Assembly (NCBI RefSeq): GCF_030864355.1
Contig: NC_083394.1
Span: 1,116,001 to 1,180,000, forward strand
DNA: 64,000 nucleotides
Direction: 5' to 3'
Source of the DNA: Cutaneotrichosporon cavernicola
Taxonomy: Eukaryota; Basidiomycota; Tremellomycetes; Trichosporonales; Trichosporonaceae
The notes beneath the pieces are model-generated. The model was not told where the DNA came from, did no database searches, and saw only the letters and a program-made list of their open reading frames with translations. Made by a program: the position numbers and the translations under genes. How positions within the stretch are numbered: position 1 is the stretch's first letter; every line of letters starts with the position of its first letter. This document shows, one piece after another, positions 9,474 to 20,130 of this stretch.

Positions 9474-12400
9474 TCATTCGTCTCCGTCGTCTCCGTCGTA
9501 ATCGACGAGCGCAAGCCACTCGTCTGATACTCTACGAACGAGATCGAGTGACCCAGACGTCGTGTAAATGAGGACGAGGTTGTGGGCCGACTCCCACGCC
9601 AAAGAGCTTTGTCGAACGAACTCACGGTCCTCAGCCGTAGGCTCGGCATCCATGCGAGAGCGCACAGATGTGAGAACCCTCTCATAGTGAGTAACGGCAA
9701 GATGCATGACACCTAAAGCTTGTTAGCCAGACCCAACAACACTTAGACTCACCCAGTCCGTGGAAAGAGCGACCGAAATTGTACTCGACCTCCTCGAGCG
9801 ACTGGGGATCTTGCGGACTGAGCTTGCGGTACCTTGAAAGGAACGCCAACCCCTGTGACATTAATTGGGCACCAAGCTCGTTGCGTTAGCGACCGTGACG
9901 TACCTGGGCAATCTGGTAGTTGCGATTGTCCGACTGACGGTTCGTGGCCCGTCCGAAGAATGCTTGAGCGATCAGGAAGCAGAGGAAGTGGTCATGAGGG
10001 TTGACCTCGTATGCACGCATGAAGTAGACTGGACGTTAGTTCGGTGGAGTATCGGCCGACCTACATAGGGCACTCTGGTAGCTCCTGGTCGTGAGCATGT
10101 TCTGGCCGTACATGGTGTTGAAGACCGGTGAGTACTTCTTCGGCTTGGGGCACTCATGTGGCTCCAACTCCGCGATCCCAGAAGGTGCCATTGACTCCTC
10201 CTCGTCGTCACCATCGCCCTCACCATCGCCCTCACCATCGCCCTCACCATCGCCCTCACCATCGCCCTCACCATCGCCCTCATCATCGCCCTCGCCCTCG
10301 CCATCGCCATCGCCGCCGCCCTCGCCATCGCCGCCCCCCTCGCCGTGCATGTCTTCGTCCTCCTCGTCCTCCTCGTCTTCAGGTCTCTGGCGGTGTTGAG
10401 GGGTTCCTTGAGGTGTCCCATCATTGTCATGGTCCATATCATGATGGAGGACATCACCCAGACGGCGAGAGCGGCCGGACTCAAGGACTTGGGCCCAACG
10501 GCGGTGGCGCCTATTGTAGCGAAGCTTGACGCCGGCGACAGCCTCGTCGTAGATGCGCACTTCACGATGAAGGAACTTCTGCAGCGCCAAGTTGTGCCAA
10601 ACACCCTGCCCCTTGAAACCACCTCCGAGAGCGGCAAGCATCAACAGCATAGGTTCAGGCCGGAACTGATGCAACTGGGCGAGGCGCTTGCAGTTCTCTG
10701 TGATGGCTTCACCCTTCCGCATGCGGATGCCACAGGCTGGTGTTAGCATGGAGGTCGGAGCGCGTCACTCACCAACGATGGTTAGGCGAAGCGCAATCTC
10801 ACAACGGCGAGAATTGAACAAGCCCGACCACACGACGTGCTCAAGAATGTCGTACGCAACATCCTCCTCACCCTTGACCATCAACACGCAACAGTACTTG
10901 TCCGTCAGCAACATCCCCCCCTCCTCCTTACCTTAATGGTTAACGCCAGCCAGTCCTCAGAGTTTATACCGTAGAACTCGGTTTGCCGGCGAATCTCGTA
11001 GTCGATGCGGCCAGGTTCAATGGGAGTGTCGTCCTCCAAACCCATAATGCGCTCAAGGCGGTCCTGCATAGCCTGGGCCTGAGACGTGAGGTCGCTTTTC
11101 GTGCCGTACTTGCGGCGCTTGGGGATGCGAACAATACCCTACACATGTCAGTTGCTTGGGTCAACACGGCGCTTCTCACGCGATTCTTGGTGAAGTTGCT
11201 CTTCGCTAGGCGGAACGTCTCAATCATTGTACCAGCGGCATGGATGAACTTGTCCAACGCGTACATGTCGCCATTGTTGATACCGTCTTCGGCTTTCTGG
11301 ACGTCCTCCCAAAGGCCTTGCATGGTGTATGCAGCTTGCGTCTCCAAGACGCGCTTGTTCATCCTGCCGACCTTGCCTTTCATCGTTCCGTCACCGGCCG
11401 GCAAGGCGTCACCGTGCTGTAACACCCGGGCAACCATCTCGAGTGCCTCCGTTTTGCGCCCCATGTCCTCTAGTACTCCAGCGAACGCTAGCAGCACCTC
11501 CGAGTCATCCGGCATCACATTAACCGCTGTACAGTCAGTCGGTCCTCGGCTTCGACTCACCCCACTCAAGACTCTCGTGTGCCTCCGCGAAGCGTTTCAG
11601 CTGATGCAGGCAGATTCCCATCTTGTAGACAACCTTCGGGTCCTCGTTGAAGTCCGGGTCATTTTCCTGTCCGTCAATACTACCTCGACTCTCTGGAGAA
11701 CTCACACTCTGATCATGGAGGGCGAGCCAGCAGTCCAGTGCAAGGTCGAACAGCTGCCGCTTCATCAGGTTGTCACCAAGTTCCTTGAAGAGACCTTCAT
11801 GGACCTTGGCATCGAGCTCGAGGATCATGTTGACGTGAGGCTGGCATCAGCGGCGAGGTTTGAAAAGTACGAACAATGGCCATGTCTGGCTGACCGAGGC
11901 GCAGACGCGCAATCGCCAACAAGTGCCTGAGTTGAACGTCGAGTTCGTTACCGCCGTTGACGTTGTTGGATTCTTCGTCCGATTCATCTCCGTCTTCTCC
12001 ACCAAACCTCTTGGGAGCGTACTCGCTGTCGTCCTCGACAGCACCCCAAGCCTTCTCGTGTTTGCGACCCTGAAGCCAGCGCTGGCCGCGATGGATGACG
12101 TCGATGGCGCTCTCAGTCTCCCCGGACTTGATCAAGTAGTTGACGTACTCGACTACATGCTCGATCTTCATGGTGTTGTCAGGATTGGAAGGGTCGTCGA
12201 ACGTCGCGTAATGATACACAAACGCATCGCCGAAGACGGTGGCCCCAAGCCCCCACTGGCGTAACTCAAGGATGAACGGATGCACCTCCATGAGCATGTT
12301 GAAGTCACGGAGGAATGTTGGATCAGCCTTGTGCAGCTTCTTGATCGCGTCTGCTGCCTTCTTGGCCTGCCCGTTCTTCGTGTACATGGTGATGAGCTGC

Positions 12401-13190
12401 CACAGTACATCGACGCGTGTGCTGTCCAGGCGTAATAACTTTCGATAACAGTATTGCGCCTGGGTCATGTTACCTTCAGTTCTGGGCACGTCAGCCACGC
12501 CTTGACACATCAACGTACCGAAACTGCTGAGCCAGCTCTGCCCATGTCCCGGCGTCCTCCTCTATATGGGCAGCGCAGAACTTCATTTGCCGCGCCGAGT
12601 CGACATCACCCATCTCCTCAAACACGGATGCGAGAGTTGTCCAGGCCGCCTGAACCATGTTGTCATGGCGGATAACCTCGAGGAAGAGATTGATGGCCTC
12701 AGTGTGGTTCTGCGAGATATAGGCCATGTTGGCACGACCGAGCAGCTGCTGTACCTCGTACGTTGGCCGATGGCCGCGGTACACTCCGGATCGACCAGCT
12801 CGCTTCCCCCGTTTGCGACGACCACCTTCCTCCTGCATCTCCTCCTCGTCCAACGCGTCCAGCTCTGCAGTGAAGTCCTGCGTTGTGCCAACTGCACCGC
12901 TCGAGACCTGGGCTGCAATGCGCCTCATGTCAGCGGAGATAATGGGGCCCAGCTCACTTGAACACGGCATCGTCACGTCCTCGCCCACTTGCATCGTCAC
13001 CTTCCCCGCCCATGGCGCCGTTGCCGTTGTCGTCGTCCACCTGAAAATCGTCGCCGCTCATGTCTTCATCTCCGCTCGAGTTGGAGTCACCTTCATCCGC
13101 AGCCCGCAGGTTCCGGATAATAGTGTCTACGCTATCAGTGGTTCTGTCGGTCGGCGCAGCCCACTTGGAGCGCGTGGACCGTGGTGGCAT
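9474..13190 (-). CDS. TFC4: TFIIIC subunit TFC4/Sfc4 (TPR protein)
   Basis: RNA polymerase III initiation factor subunit that bridges promoter-bound TFIIIC to TFIIIB at tRNA genes. Twelve exons join in frame to 3,300 nt (1,099 aa): 12958-13190, 12519-12923, 11875-12481, 11706-11840, 11561-11666, 11180-11526, 10932-11138, 10773-10896, 10065-10736, 9904-10028, 9753-9852 and 9474-9712. The N-terminus is acidic (SSGDEDMSGDDF), followed by TPR-like helices starting with LLGRANMAYISQNHTEAINLF near residue 150 and continuing through QYCYRKLLRLDSTRVDVLW. An acidic EGDG repeat interrupts the C-terminal half, and a second TPR group ends the protein with AHNLVLIYTTSGSLDLVRRV. Introns are 34-51 nt. The start MPPRSTRSKW at 13190 was chosen because sequence upstream looks like leader. 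It is divergent from RPL3. Confidence 0.9.
10209..10344 (-). repeat. Coding minisatellite, 12-bp unit, inside TFC4
   Basis: On the plus strand the unit caccatcgccct occurs six times in a row from 10209 to 10280, then decays into shorter ctcgcc/catcgc units up to about 10344. In the TFC4 frame it encodes (EGDG)n and a run of Glu, Asp and Gly. Copies keep the frame, so the tract can grow or shrink without breaking the gene. Confidence 0.92.
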
Positions 13191-13714
13191 GGTGGCAACA
13201 GGGGTTTGTAGAAAGGAATCTGGATTTGTCGACACGACCTCGCACAGTGAGAGGAAGAGGGGTGACTCGAGGAATAGCGCCTCGAGTACCTCAGGTCCAG
13301 GGATGGATATAGGAGAGAGAAGGTAAGAACTGTAACAGGTGGGCCCCGCGGATGATGCGATGTCGAGTAGCGGCGTAGCGAGAGAGGCTGAAGCAGCATT
13401 GATGGTGACGCCAGATCCAGTGATTTCAATGTGGAGGGGTGCCAAACATGACGGACATTAATTGCTCTCCGCCAAACGACAAAATCGAGAACAAGGATGT
13501 TCTTAAAGTGAACCAAGCTGGAAAATCGCAAGACATGCCACGTGTCTTAGCGCCGACAGACTTGGAAGGATTCAGGCACCTGTTGAGGATCCTGAATATG
13601 TCGTAGGCTGGAGCCGTGCTTGGTGGCAGGGGCCTGGGCACTGGCCGCTGGCGGTCGACGACCTTGGCATCTTGCTCGTCGTTTGCTTCTCCATCCCTCA
13701 AAACTTCAAAAAAG
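13191..13714. other. Divergent promoter region, TFC4 / RPL3
   Basis: About 520 bp lie between the two divergent start codons. I see no coding sequence with family similarity here. The region must carry both promoters; I could not identify a specific ribosomal-protein activator site with confidence. Confidence 0.55.
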
Positions 13715-15135
13715 ATGTCTCACCGCAAGGTGTGTACGGCCCGCCAGACGCATCACCCCGACCTCCTCGACGTTTCTCGCTCTCTCGCGATCTCGCGCGC
13801 CCAGCTTCGCCCCGAAGATTGCAGTCTGAGGGAAGATTTTGGCCGCGCAGAGGGAGATCGGCAGGGGCGGGCACAACGAGGAGTGATCGGGCGATGGCGT
13901 CCAGCACAGAAAGCGCAGCGCTGACTAGCAGTACGAGGAGCCTCGTTCGGGTTCGCTGGCCTTCCTTCCCCGCAAGCGTGCTGCCATGCACCGCGGTCAC
14001 ATCAAGTCGTTCCCTAAGGACGACGCGACGAAGCCCGTGCACCTCACTGCCGCCCTCGGCTACAAGGCCGGCATGAGCCACGTCGTTCGCGACCTTGACC
14101 GCCCCGGCTCCAAGATGCACAAGCGTGAGGTCGTCGAGGCCGTCACCGTTGTCGACACTCCCCCCATGGTTGTTGTCGGTGTCGTCGGCTACGTCGAGAC
14201 CCCCCGTGGCCTCCGTGCTCTCACCACCGTCTGGGCGGAGCACCTCTCCGACGAGGTCAAGCGCCGCTTCTACAAGAACTGGTACCGTTCGAAGAAGAAG
14301 GCCTTCACCCGCTACGCCAAGAAGCACTCGGAGAACAACGGCGCCTCTGTCGCCCGCGAGCTCGAGCGCATCAAGAAGTACGCGACCGTCGTCCGTGTCC
14401 TTGCCCACACCCAGCTCTCGCAGACCGGCCTTGCCCAGAAGAAGGCCCACCTTGCCGAGATCCAGGTGAACGGTGGCTCGGTCGCCGACAAGGTCGAGTT
14501 CTCCAAGGGTCTCTTCGAGAAGACCTTCTCTGTCAAGGAGGTCTTCGAGGAGAACGAGTGCGTCGACGTTATCGCCATTACCAAGGGTAAGGGTTACTCG
14601 GGTGTCATCTCTCGTTGGGGTGTCACCAAGCTTCCTCGCAAGACCCACCGTGGTCTCCGCAAGGTCGCCTGTATCGGTGCTTGGCACCCGTCCAACGTCA
14701 TGTACTCGGTCGCTCGCTCGGGTCAGGACGGTTACCACCGCCGTACCACGATCAACCACAAGATCTACCGCATCGGATCGGCCACCGACCCCAAGTCGGG
14801 CTCGACCGACTTCGACCTCACCGAGAAGTCGATCAACCCCATTGGTGGCTGGTCGCACTACCCGGACATCCGTGGCGACTTCGTCATGCTCAAGGGCTCG
14901 ATCCCCGGTGTCAAGAAGCGTGTCGTCACCCTCCGCAAGGCCCTCCGCGTCCACACCTCGCGTGCCCACCTCGAGAAGGTCCAGCTCAAGTTCTACGACA
15001 CGTGAGTTACTCACCGTTATTTTTTCCGTATCATATGCTGACGTGTTCCACAGTTCGTCGCAGCTGGGCCACACCCAGTGGCAGACCAAGGAGGAGAAGG
15101 CTCAGTTCCTTGGCCAGCTCAAGATCAAGAACTAA
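13715..15135 (+). CDS. RPL3: 60S ribosomal protein L3 (uL3)
   Basis: Core protein of the large ribosomal subunit that contacts the peptidyl transferase centre. Three exons: 13715-13729, 13932-15001 and 15054-15135. The first exon codes only for MSHRK; a 202-nt intron then leads into [20 protein letters not shown]. The rest is collinear with eukaryotic L3, including the central finger with [17 protein letters not shown] and the ending [10 protein letters not shown]. The second intron is 52 nt and splits an ACT codon near the C-terminus. The first intron is among the longest in the window, as is usual for fungal ribosomal protein genes; I looked for a box C/D snoRNA in it and could not make a firm case. 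Length is 388 aa, normal for the family. Codon use is strongly biased to C-ending codons, fitting high expression. Confidence 0.98.
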
Positions 15136-15292
15136 GCTACTCCTCTTGGGAGGTAGGAGACTGGAGAGGGGATCAGAGACGACTAGGGCCCCAGCGGCAT
15201 TGTACACTTCCGCCAGTCTGGGCGTCATGGCATGCACCAGATACAGTGCTACGAGTAGGATTAGAGCGTGTTGCTGTCAGTTCCGTCGTTGG

Positions 15293-15325
15293 TGTATTGT
15301 TTGTGTATTGTTTGTGTATTGTTTG
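15293..15325 (+). repeat. Three tandem copies of an 11-mer in the RPL3 3' region
   Basis: The unit tgtattgtttg occurs three times in a row, about 160 bp after the RPL3 stop codon. It is T/G-rich and lies where the 3' UTR or polyadenylation region should be. Confidence 0.85.
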
Positions 15326-15468
15326 AGGTAGTGAGGGGTGCTCTGTGAGCTAGAATCAGAGCTTGCTGGAATGCCACGTGGATCTGATCCCGCCAAGCTC
15401 TTCGGATCGTCCCGACTTTTGATCACCACCTCGAACTCACCTCAACCACCGCCTTGACAGACGACAAC

Positions 15469-15894
15469 ATGGGCAGCTCCGCCTTCATCCTTCGGCACGT
15501 GAACCGCCGCGCCGCCGCTGCGGAGGCAGAGGTACAGCGCCGCGCTCTCCTCTCAATCGCGCGCAACACGACCCTCCCCGCACACATGAGGCACAAGGCC
15601 CAGCTCGCCCTGTCGCAGCACAACGGCGGCACGGTCAACGGCCGCATGAACGCGGTCAAGAACCTCTGCAACGAGACGGGGCGTGCGCGTGGTGTGCTCA
15701 GCAAGTTTGGGCTGTGCCGGGTGAGTCAAGGTGGGGGAGAGAAGGTGTTTGCCCGAAGTGCGCGAGGAGCAGAAGTTGTGGAACCATTGCAGAGGAGGCG
15801 TTGTTGGAGATTAGATCCGCGCTAACCCCAGTTCCAGTTCCGCCTCAAGGCGACGCGTGGAGAGCTCTCTGGCGTGCACAGCGCGTCTTGGTGA
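15469..15894 (+). CDS. MRP2: Mitochondrial ribosomal protein uS14m
   Basis: Small-subunit mitoribosomal protein of the bacterial S14 family. Two exons, 15469-15720 and 15832-15894, give 104 aa. Recognisable S14 segments are RNTTLPAHMRHKAQLAL and the signature CNETGRARGVLSKFGLCR, followed after the 111-nt intron by FQFRLKATRGELSGVHSASW, which matches the family ending G-x-x-x-G-x-x-x-S-W. The acceptor at 15831 (CTAACCCCAG) was preferred over the AG six bases later because it keeps the R-x-x-F-R spacing of the family. Like most mitochondrial and eukaryotic-organelle forms of this class it lacks the CxxC zinc motif. It follows RPL3 on the same strand 333 bp downstream, a coincidence of two ribosomal genes rather than an operon. 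Confidence 0.93.
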
Positions 15895-16287
15895 TCGACA
15901 CGCAGCCGACGCAAGACTCCACATCATGCATTGTATCACTCATCTCAACAGCCGGGACAATACTAACGCTCGCAAGTTGCCAGCGGTCAGCGGATGCGTG
16001 GTGGGAGATCGGTGAACATCATGTGGCACTCATCACGGTTCCTTAGAGGCACTGGACCGAGATACAGCCTCGAACACTCGTTCCGCGAGAGTCGAGCCCC
16101 CAACCGTTAACTGCTTTCTGCCCATCCAGCGCTCGCAACTATGCAGGGTGGGAGCGGGCGTCCTCACCCCTTGCAGCTGAAGCATACTGATATAGACCCG
16201 TCTCTGATACAAACAAGTTCGGGCATGTTGACATGACAGTGATTGGCGGCCAGCACCTAAACTATCTAACGACTAACGAGTGTGTAT
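15895..16287. other. Tail-to-tail intergenic region
   Basis: This 393-bp stretch lies between the stop codons of the uS14m gene and the minus-strand proline-rich gene. It contains only short spurious open frames and presumably both polyadenylation regions. Confidence 0.5.
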
Positions 16288-17697
16288 TCAAAATTCAACG
16301 TTTCGGCGGATCAACTCTGCCGACGTTCCGTGCGATGGAAGAGCTTCCGTGTGGATAGACGCCGAGCCGCCTTCCTGGCGTCGAATGAGGGCGAGGAGGT
16401 ACGCCAGTGCCGCGACACAAACGCCCCACATCGCGTCGAATATGCCCTTCCTCTCCTCCTTCCAGAGGATGGGATCCTCGAACGGGCTGTGAGCCAGCGG
16501 AAGATGGTGCGCCGACCAGCCCGCGACGGCGGGGTAGTGGTATACCCTGATTGGGGAGGGCGGTGGCGGTGTCGGGATGAGAGGCGGCAGGGTAGGCAGA
16601 GGAATGGGCAGGCGGCGCGGTGGGAGAGGCCATGGGCCGAGGGTACGTTCCGATCCGTCGTCGTCGCGGAGAACGGCGTAGATTGGAGGCTTGGCTCGTT
16701 CGTGCATGTCGTCGCTTGCCCTGCGGGCGGCGCCAAGCCAGGCAGCGACGCGGCCGTCCGATTCTGTCACGCTCGAGTGGTTGGTGGTGGCCGCGATATG
16801 GCCTGAAAAAGAGGGGGACGAGCGGGACGATGGAGTAGAGTCTATTGGCACGAGGAACGGGGCTGGGGTGTGTCGGAATGGGGATGGGCTGGGAGGGCTT
16901 GAGAAGGTACGCGGTGGGTGAAACTGGACTTGATGAGGCGAGACTGGGTTCTGGAACGTCTTCTTCTTAGGTGTGAGGCTCCATCCGCGAGAGAGGTTGG
17001 ATGTACGCCGCTGCGACCATCCCAGCCAAGCGGACACTGGGCGGGAGATTTTCGATAGTTCCTCCGTCACAATTGAAGATGTGGGAGATGGAGCGCGCCG
17101 CGGCGAGATGGTGGGGAGGAGGTCGACGTCGCCGAGTCCCCAGCTGAAGGGGCGGGTAGTTGGATGAGGGGGAGCGTCACGCGGGCGAGTGTATCGCTCA
17201 TAACTATCAGACGGGAGGGAACGGGTGAGGGTTGGTCGCGAGATGGCCATCGAAAGCTGGGCCGGGAGTGAGGGTTGGGTCGAGCGTGACATTACCAGCG
17301 AAGTTGGCGTGGTTGGGTCCACAGAACAGGCGCTGTGACTTGCGTAAGAGAGGGAGTGGGTTGAGAGGGGCGTTGGGGAGGGGGGACGCGGAGTGGGTGA
17401 GGGCGTAGGAGTGGGCGAGCCTAATGGAGAGTCGGGCGTTAACGTGTGCTCGCTCTCACTGTCATTCTGGATTGGGGGAAGAGGCGCGTCCGGAAGAGGC
17501 GGGAGGGGGCGGGACACGAGCGACGCCAGCGACGCCAGCGGGCTGATGGGGTACGCTGCGAGTGCGCCGAGCCCCGGTGGGGGAGGGAGACCCTCAGTGG
17601 ATAGATGGCGGTTGTAGAGGTCTGAGAACTCGGAGCCGACGACGGAGACGGGCGCGTCCGCGCTGGGCCGGCCAACGGGCATGCGCTGTGGAAACAT
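16288..17697 (-). CDS. Proline/serine-rich protein with C-terminal membrane segment, unknown function
   Basis: Single open frame of 469 aa if it starts at MFPQRMPVGRPS (17697); the frame stays open for 60 more codons upstream, but those translate a tandem-repeat leader and look non-coding. Most of the protein is low-complexity and rich in Pro, Ser and Arg (PLGSPTPTPSPTPRPPSP). Near the C-terminus, about residues 415-440, FDAMWGVCVAALAYLLALIRR forms the only hydrophobic segment, so the protein could be anchored by its tail with a large disordered cytosolic part. I recognise no domain. The gene is tail to tail with uS14m. Confidence 0.6.
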   Translation of the reverse strand: MFPQRMPVGRPSADAPVSVVGSEFSDLYNRHLSTEGLPPPPGLGALAAYPISPLASLASLVSRPLPPLPDAPLPPIQNDSESEHTLTPDSPLGSPTPTPSPTPRPPSPTPLSTHSLSYASHSACSVDPTTPTSLVMSRSTQPSLPAQLSMAISRPTLTRSLPSDSYERYTRPRDAPPHPTTRPFSWGLGDVDLLPTISPRRAPSPTSSIVTEELSKISRPVSAWLGWSQRRTSNLSRGWSLTPKKKTFQNPVSPHQVQFHPPRTFSSPPSPSPFRHTPAPFLVPIDSTPSSRSSPSFSGHIAATTNHSSVTESDGRVAAWLGAARRASDDMHERAKPPIYAVLRDDDGSERTLGPWPLPPRRLPIPLPTLPPLIPTPPPPSPIRVYHYPAVAGWSAHHLPLAHSPFEDPILWKEERKGIFDAMWGVCVAALAYLLALIRRQEGGSASIHTEALPSHGTSAELIRRNVEF

Positions 17698-17760
17698 GGC
17701 GAGTAGTGAGTAGTTAGTAGTGAGTAGTGAGTAGGGAGTATAATTGAGAAGTGAGTATGG
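17698..17760 (-). repeat. TAGTGAG-type tandem repeat in the leader of the proline-rich gene
   Basis: Immediately upstream of the chosen ATG, the plus strand carries several degenerate copies of gtagtgagta. On the sense strand this is a run of ACTCACTACT units, pyrimidine-rich, in the presumed 5' UTR. Confidence 0.75.
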
Positions 17761-18221
17761 ACGTGTTGCATGGGAGGTGGCTGTCAAAGGAGGCAGAGGG
17801 AACCGATCCGCTTTGGATCGCTGGAAGCCGCGCATCGACCCGCAGTCGATGGCCGGCGTTTGGCCCTTCGCTTGCACATTGATATGCTAGATGTACGTTG
17901 GAAGGTCGGGTTCCTACTGACGTGTCCTGCCAGTCTCTCTTCACTGCCTGAATGACGCCCTCTCCAAGTTGGGACTCGCGGACGCTATCGCGGCCCAGAG
18001 GCTGTCGACGATGGCTGGCAGCAGCTGGGGCGCATTGCGGTAAGCGTTTCGTTTCTTGTTAGGAGCGTTGAAGTAATGCGTCATTGTGTACCAAGCACAT
18101 TGGCGTTCTCACTCAGTCAAGAGAAGATCTGCAATCCAGTAGTCACACACAAACTCGATGCATACCTCACAAACCGCGGAATTTGGTGCTATCCAAGTTC
18201 ACGAACCTAACCCCGAGTCCA
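17761..18221. other. Intergenic region with an unassigned intron-like element
   Basis: On the plus strand 17895-17935 has a donor GTACGT, a CTGAC branch and a CCAG acceptor, so it looks like a 41-nt intron of the local type. It is followed by an open stretch ending in AQRLSTMAGSSWGALR and a stop near 18042. I could not find an upstream exon with a start codon in the required phase, so I do not call a gene. The rest holds the promoter of the proline-rich gene and the 3' end of the ECM4-like gene. Confidence 0.4.
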
Positions 18222-19673
18222 TTACGGCCGCGCAACCTTGGCAGCGTTACCGGCCTCGACCTCAGCCTTGCGCTTGCCATCGCTGTCCAGGGGCTCGATG
18301 TTGACGTTGGGCCCGTAAGGCACGATGCGGAACGGGTTGATCTGCTTGTGGCTGAAGAAGTAGTGCGAGCGGATGTCTGGATAAATGGATAAAGCATCAG
18401 CAGGTGTGCCAGCCCACGCTTCCAGCTCCACACCAGTACTCACGGTCAAAGTGTGTCGTCTCCTTGAACGCAGGGTAGTTCCAGTACAGGTTGCGGACCC
18501 AGCGGTGGAGGTGGGGGTAGTCGTGGCGGACTGGTGTGAGCTGGTGATCTGAGGAACCTAACTTACTCATGCCCCAGTTGCACTTGAAGTGGACGTAGTA
18601 GACAGGGTCGTAGCGGATCTCGAGTCAGCTATGACACGCACCACAGCTCACGATGGTGGTGAATAGACGGACATCGGCCTCGGTGAGGCGGCCGCCAATG
18701 AGGAACTCGCGGCCGTCGGCCAGGATGCCCTCGACGCGGTCGAGGCTCTCGACGAGCACCTTGACGGCATTGTCATACGCCTCCTGGGTGCTAGCAAAGC
18801 CGCTCTTGTACACGCCGTTGTTGATGCCGTCGTATACCCACTCGTTAAGGGCATCAATCTCAGCCCGCAACTCCTCAGGGTACAGGTCGAGGTCCTTGGC
18901 CTTGCCGGCGGGGAGGAGGTCGTCGAATGCCTGCGTGAGGTCGCGAATGATCTCAGAGCTCTCGTTTGACACGATGGTACCGTCCTTCTTGTCAAATAGG
19001 ACCGGCACAGTGTAGCGCGCGGTGTAGTCAGGCTCAGCCTTAAAGTAGACCTGCGAGAGGTGGTCAAACTTGAAGAGCTTGTCGATGGTCGAGCCGGGGA
19101 ACGTTTCGTCGCTGTGCGCGCCCCATTCGGCGGGCGGGTCGTTCTCCATGGACGCAGGCACGAAGTGCCATCCGCCCTCAAGGAGGTGAGGGTGAACAAC
19201 GGAGAAGTCTGCCATCAGCCACTGTTTATAGCAGGCCAGATCATCACCCAGTCCGCTTTGGGTCCAGGACCCGACTCACCAATAAAGTCGTCAAGACCTT
19301 TGAGCTTGCGCACGATCAGTGCACGGTGCGCCCACGGGCATGCATATGAGACATAGAGGTGGTAGCGTCCTTGTGTCAGCACCTTCTCAGGATCGCAGAT
19401 CAGAGATCACGTACCCTTCTCTGGAGGGAACTTTCCGTCCTTCTCGATGTGGTGACGGAACGACGAGACCTGGCGCTTGTAGGCGCCGTCCTCCTTGGGG
19501 TTGGAGAAGTCAGTGATGCCCATGGTGGATGGGGTTGAAGAGAAGCTGCGGAGGGAAACTGGGATGAGAGCAGGGAGAAGTAGAGGCGCGAGTGCGAGTG
19601 TGCGGGTGTGAAAGCGTAAGCGTGGCTGGAGTGGGCGAAGGAAGTTGAGGATGGCGGATGGGCGGAGTGCCAT
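18222..19673 (-). CDS. ECM4: Glutathionyl-hydroquinone reductase (Xi/omega-like GST, ECM4 family)
   Basis: Reduces glutathionyl-(hydro)quinones using glutathione. Exons are 19415-19523 (or to 19673), 19280-19369, 18652-19208, 18567-18618, 18444-18530 and 18222-18376, giving 349 aa from the inner ATG at 19523. Family signatures are [12 protein letters not shown], the active-site [11 protein letters not shown] with the CPWA cysteine, [17 protein letters not shown], and [12 protein letters not shown] near the end. Residues after [10 protein letters not shown] fit the usual ending with [10 protein letters not shown], followed by a lysine-rich tail. The frame is open for 50 codons upstream to an ATG at 19673; that extension ([14 protein letters not shown]..., ending in RSFSSTPST) is rich in Arg, Leu and Ser and free of acidic residues, as in a mitochondrial presequence. 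Both starts may be used. Confidence 0.92.
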
Positions 19674-20130
19674 ACGGTTATTGGAGAGATGGGAAGGTGG
19701 GGGATTGATGAGAGAGGGAGGAGAAGAGTCAAGGTATTTTAATGGCAGCGTTTGGTCTGGATCTCTAATTCACAGAGTATCAAAGTGTCAGGTTTAAGAG
19801 AGTGAGAGTGTAGTGTAAGCATCACAAAGCAATCTCACATGTTGCCCATGTACACCCCAGGCAAGGATCCAGTACAGTCACCAATGACGCAACTACATGG
19901 GATTAGATTACTCAAAGAGGCGATTTAACGACTAGATCTTTATTAACCACTATCCTAAACGGCCCTTGGAGGGAAATAGCGGACGTAAAAAGCAAAAATA
20001 GGTCTAGCCACTCAAAACATGACGTTTGTGCGCCACTTGGGCCGGGGTCAACGTCGACCTCCACTCTCCACTCGACGTAGCACACCCTCCTCATCCTTGC
20101 CACCGCTTCGTCATCAACGCAACAACAACA
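19674..20130. other. Divergent promoter region
   Basis: About 460 bp between the divergent starts of the ECM4-like gene and the 305-aa gene. No coding sequence or RNA gene is visible. Confidence 0.5.

Noticed and set aside
13730..13931. Possible box C/D snoRNA in the first RPL3 intron
   Set aside because: There are gtgatcg and ctga fragments, but no good C box (RTGATGA) paired with a D box and no terminal stem.
13698..15089. Minus-strand 463-codon open frame antisense to RPL3
   Set aside because: It is the reverse complement of the C-ending codon pattern of RPL3 and gives a Leu/Asp/Val/Gly-rich sequence; no domain and no independent evidence.
16288..17877. Longer version of the proline-rich protein starting at 17877
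   Set aside because: The extra 60 residues translate a tandem repeat (YSLLNYTPYSLLTTNYSLL) that looks like leader sequence.
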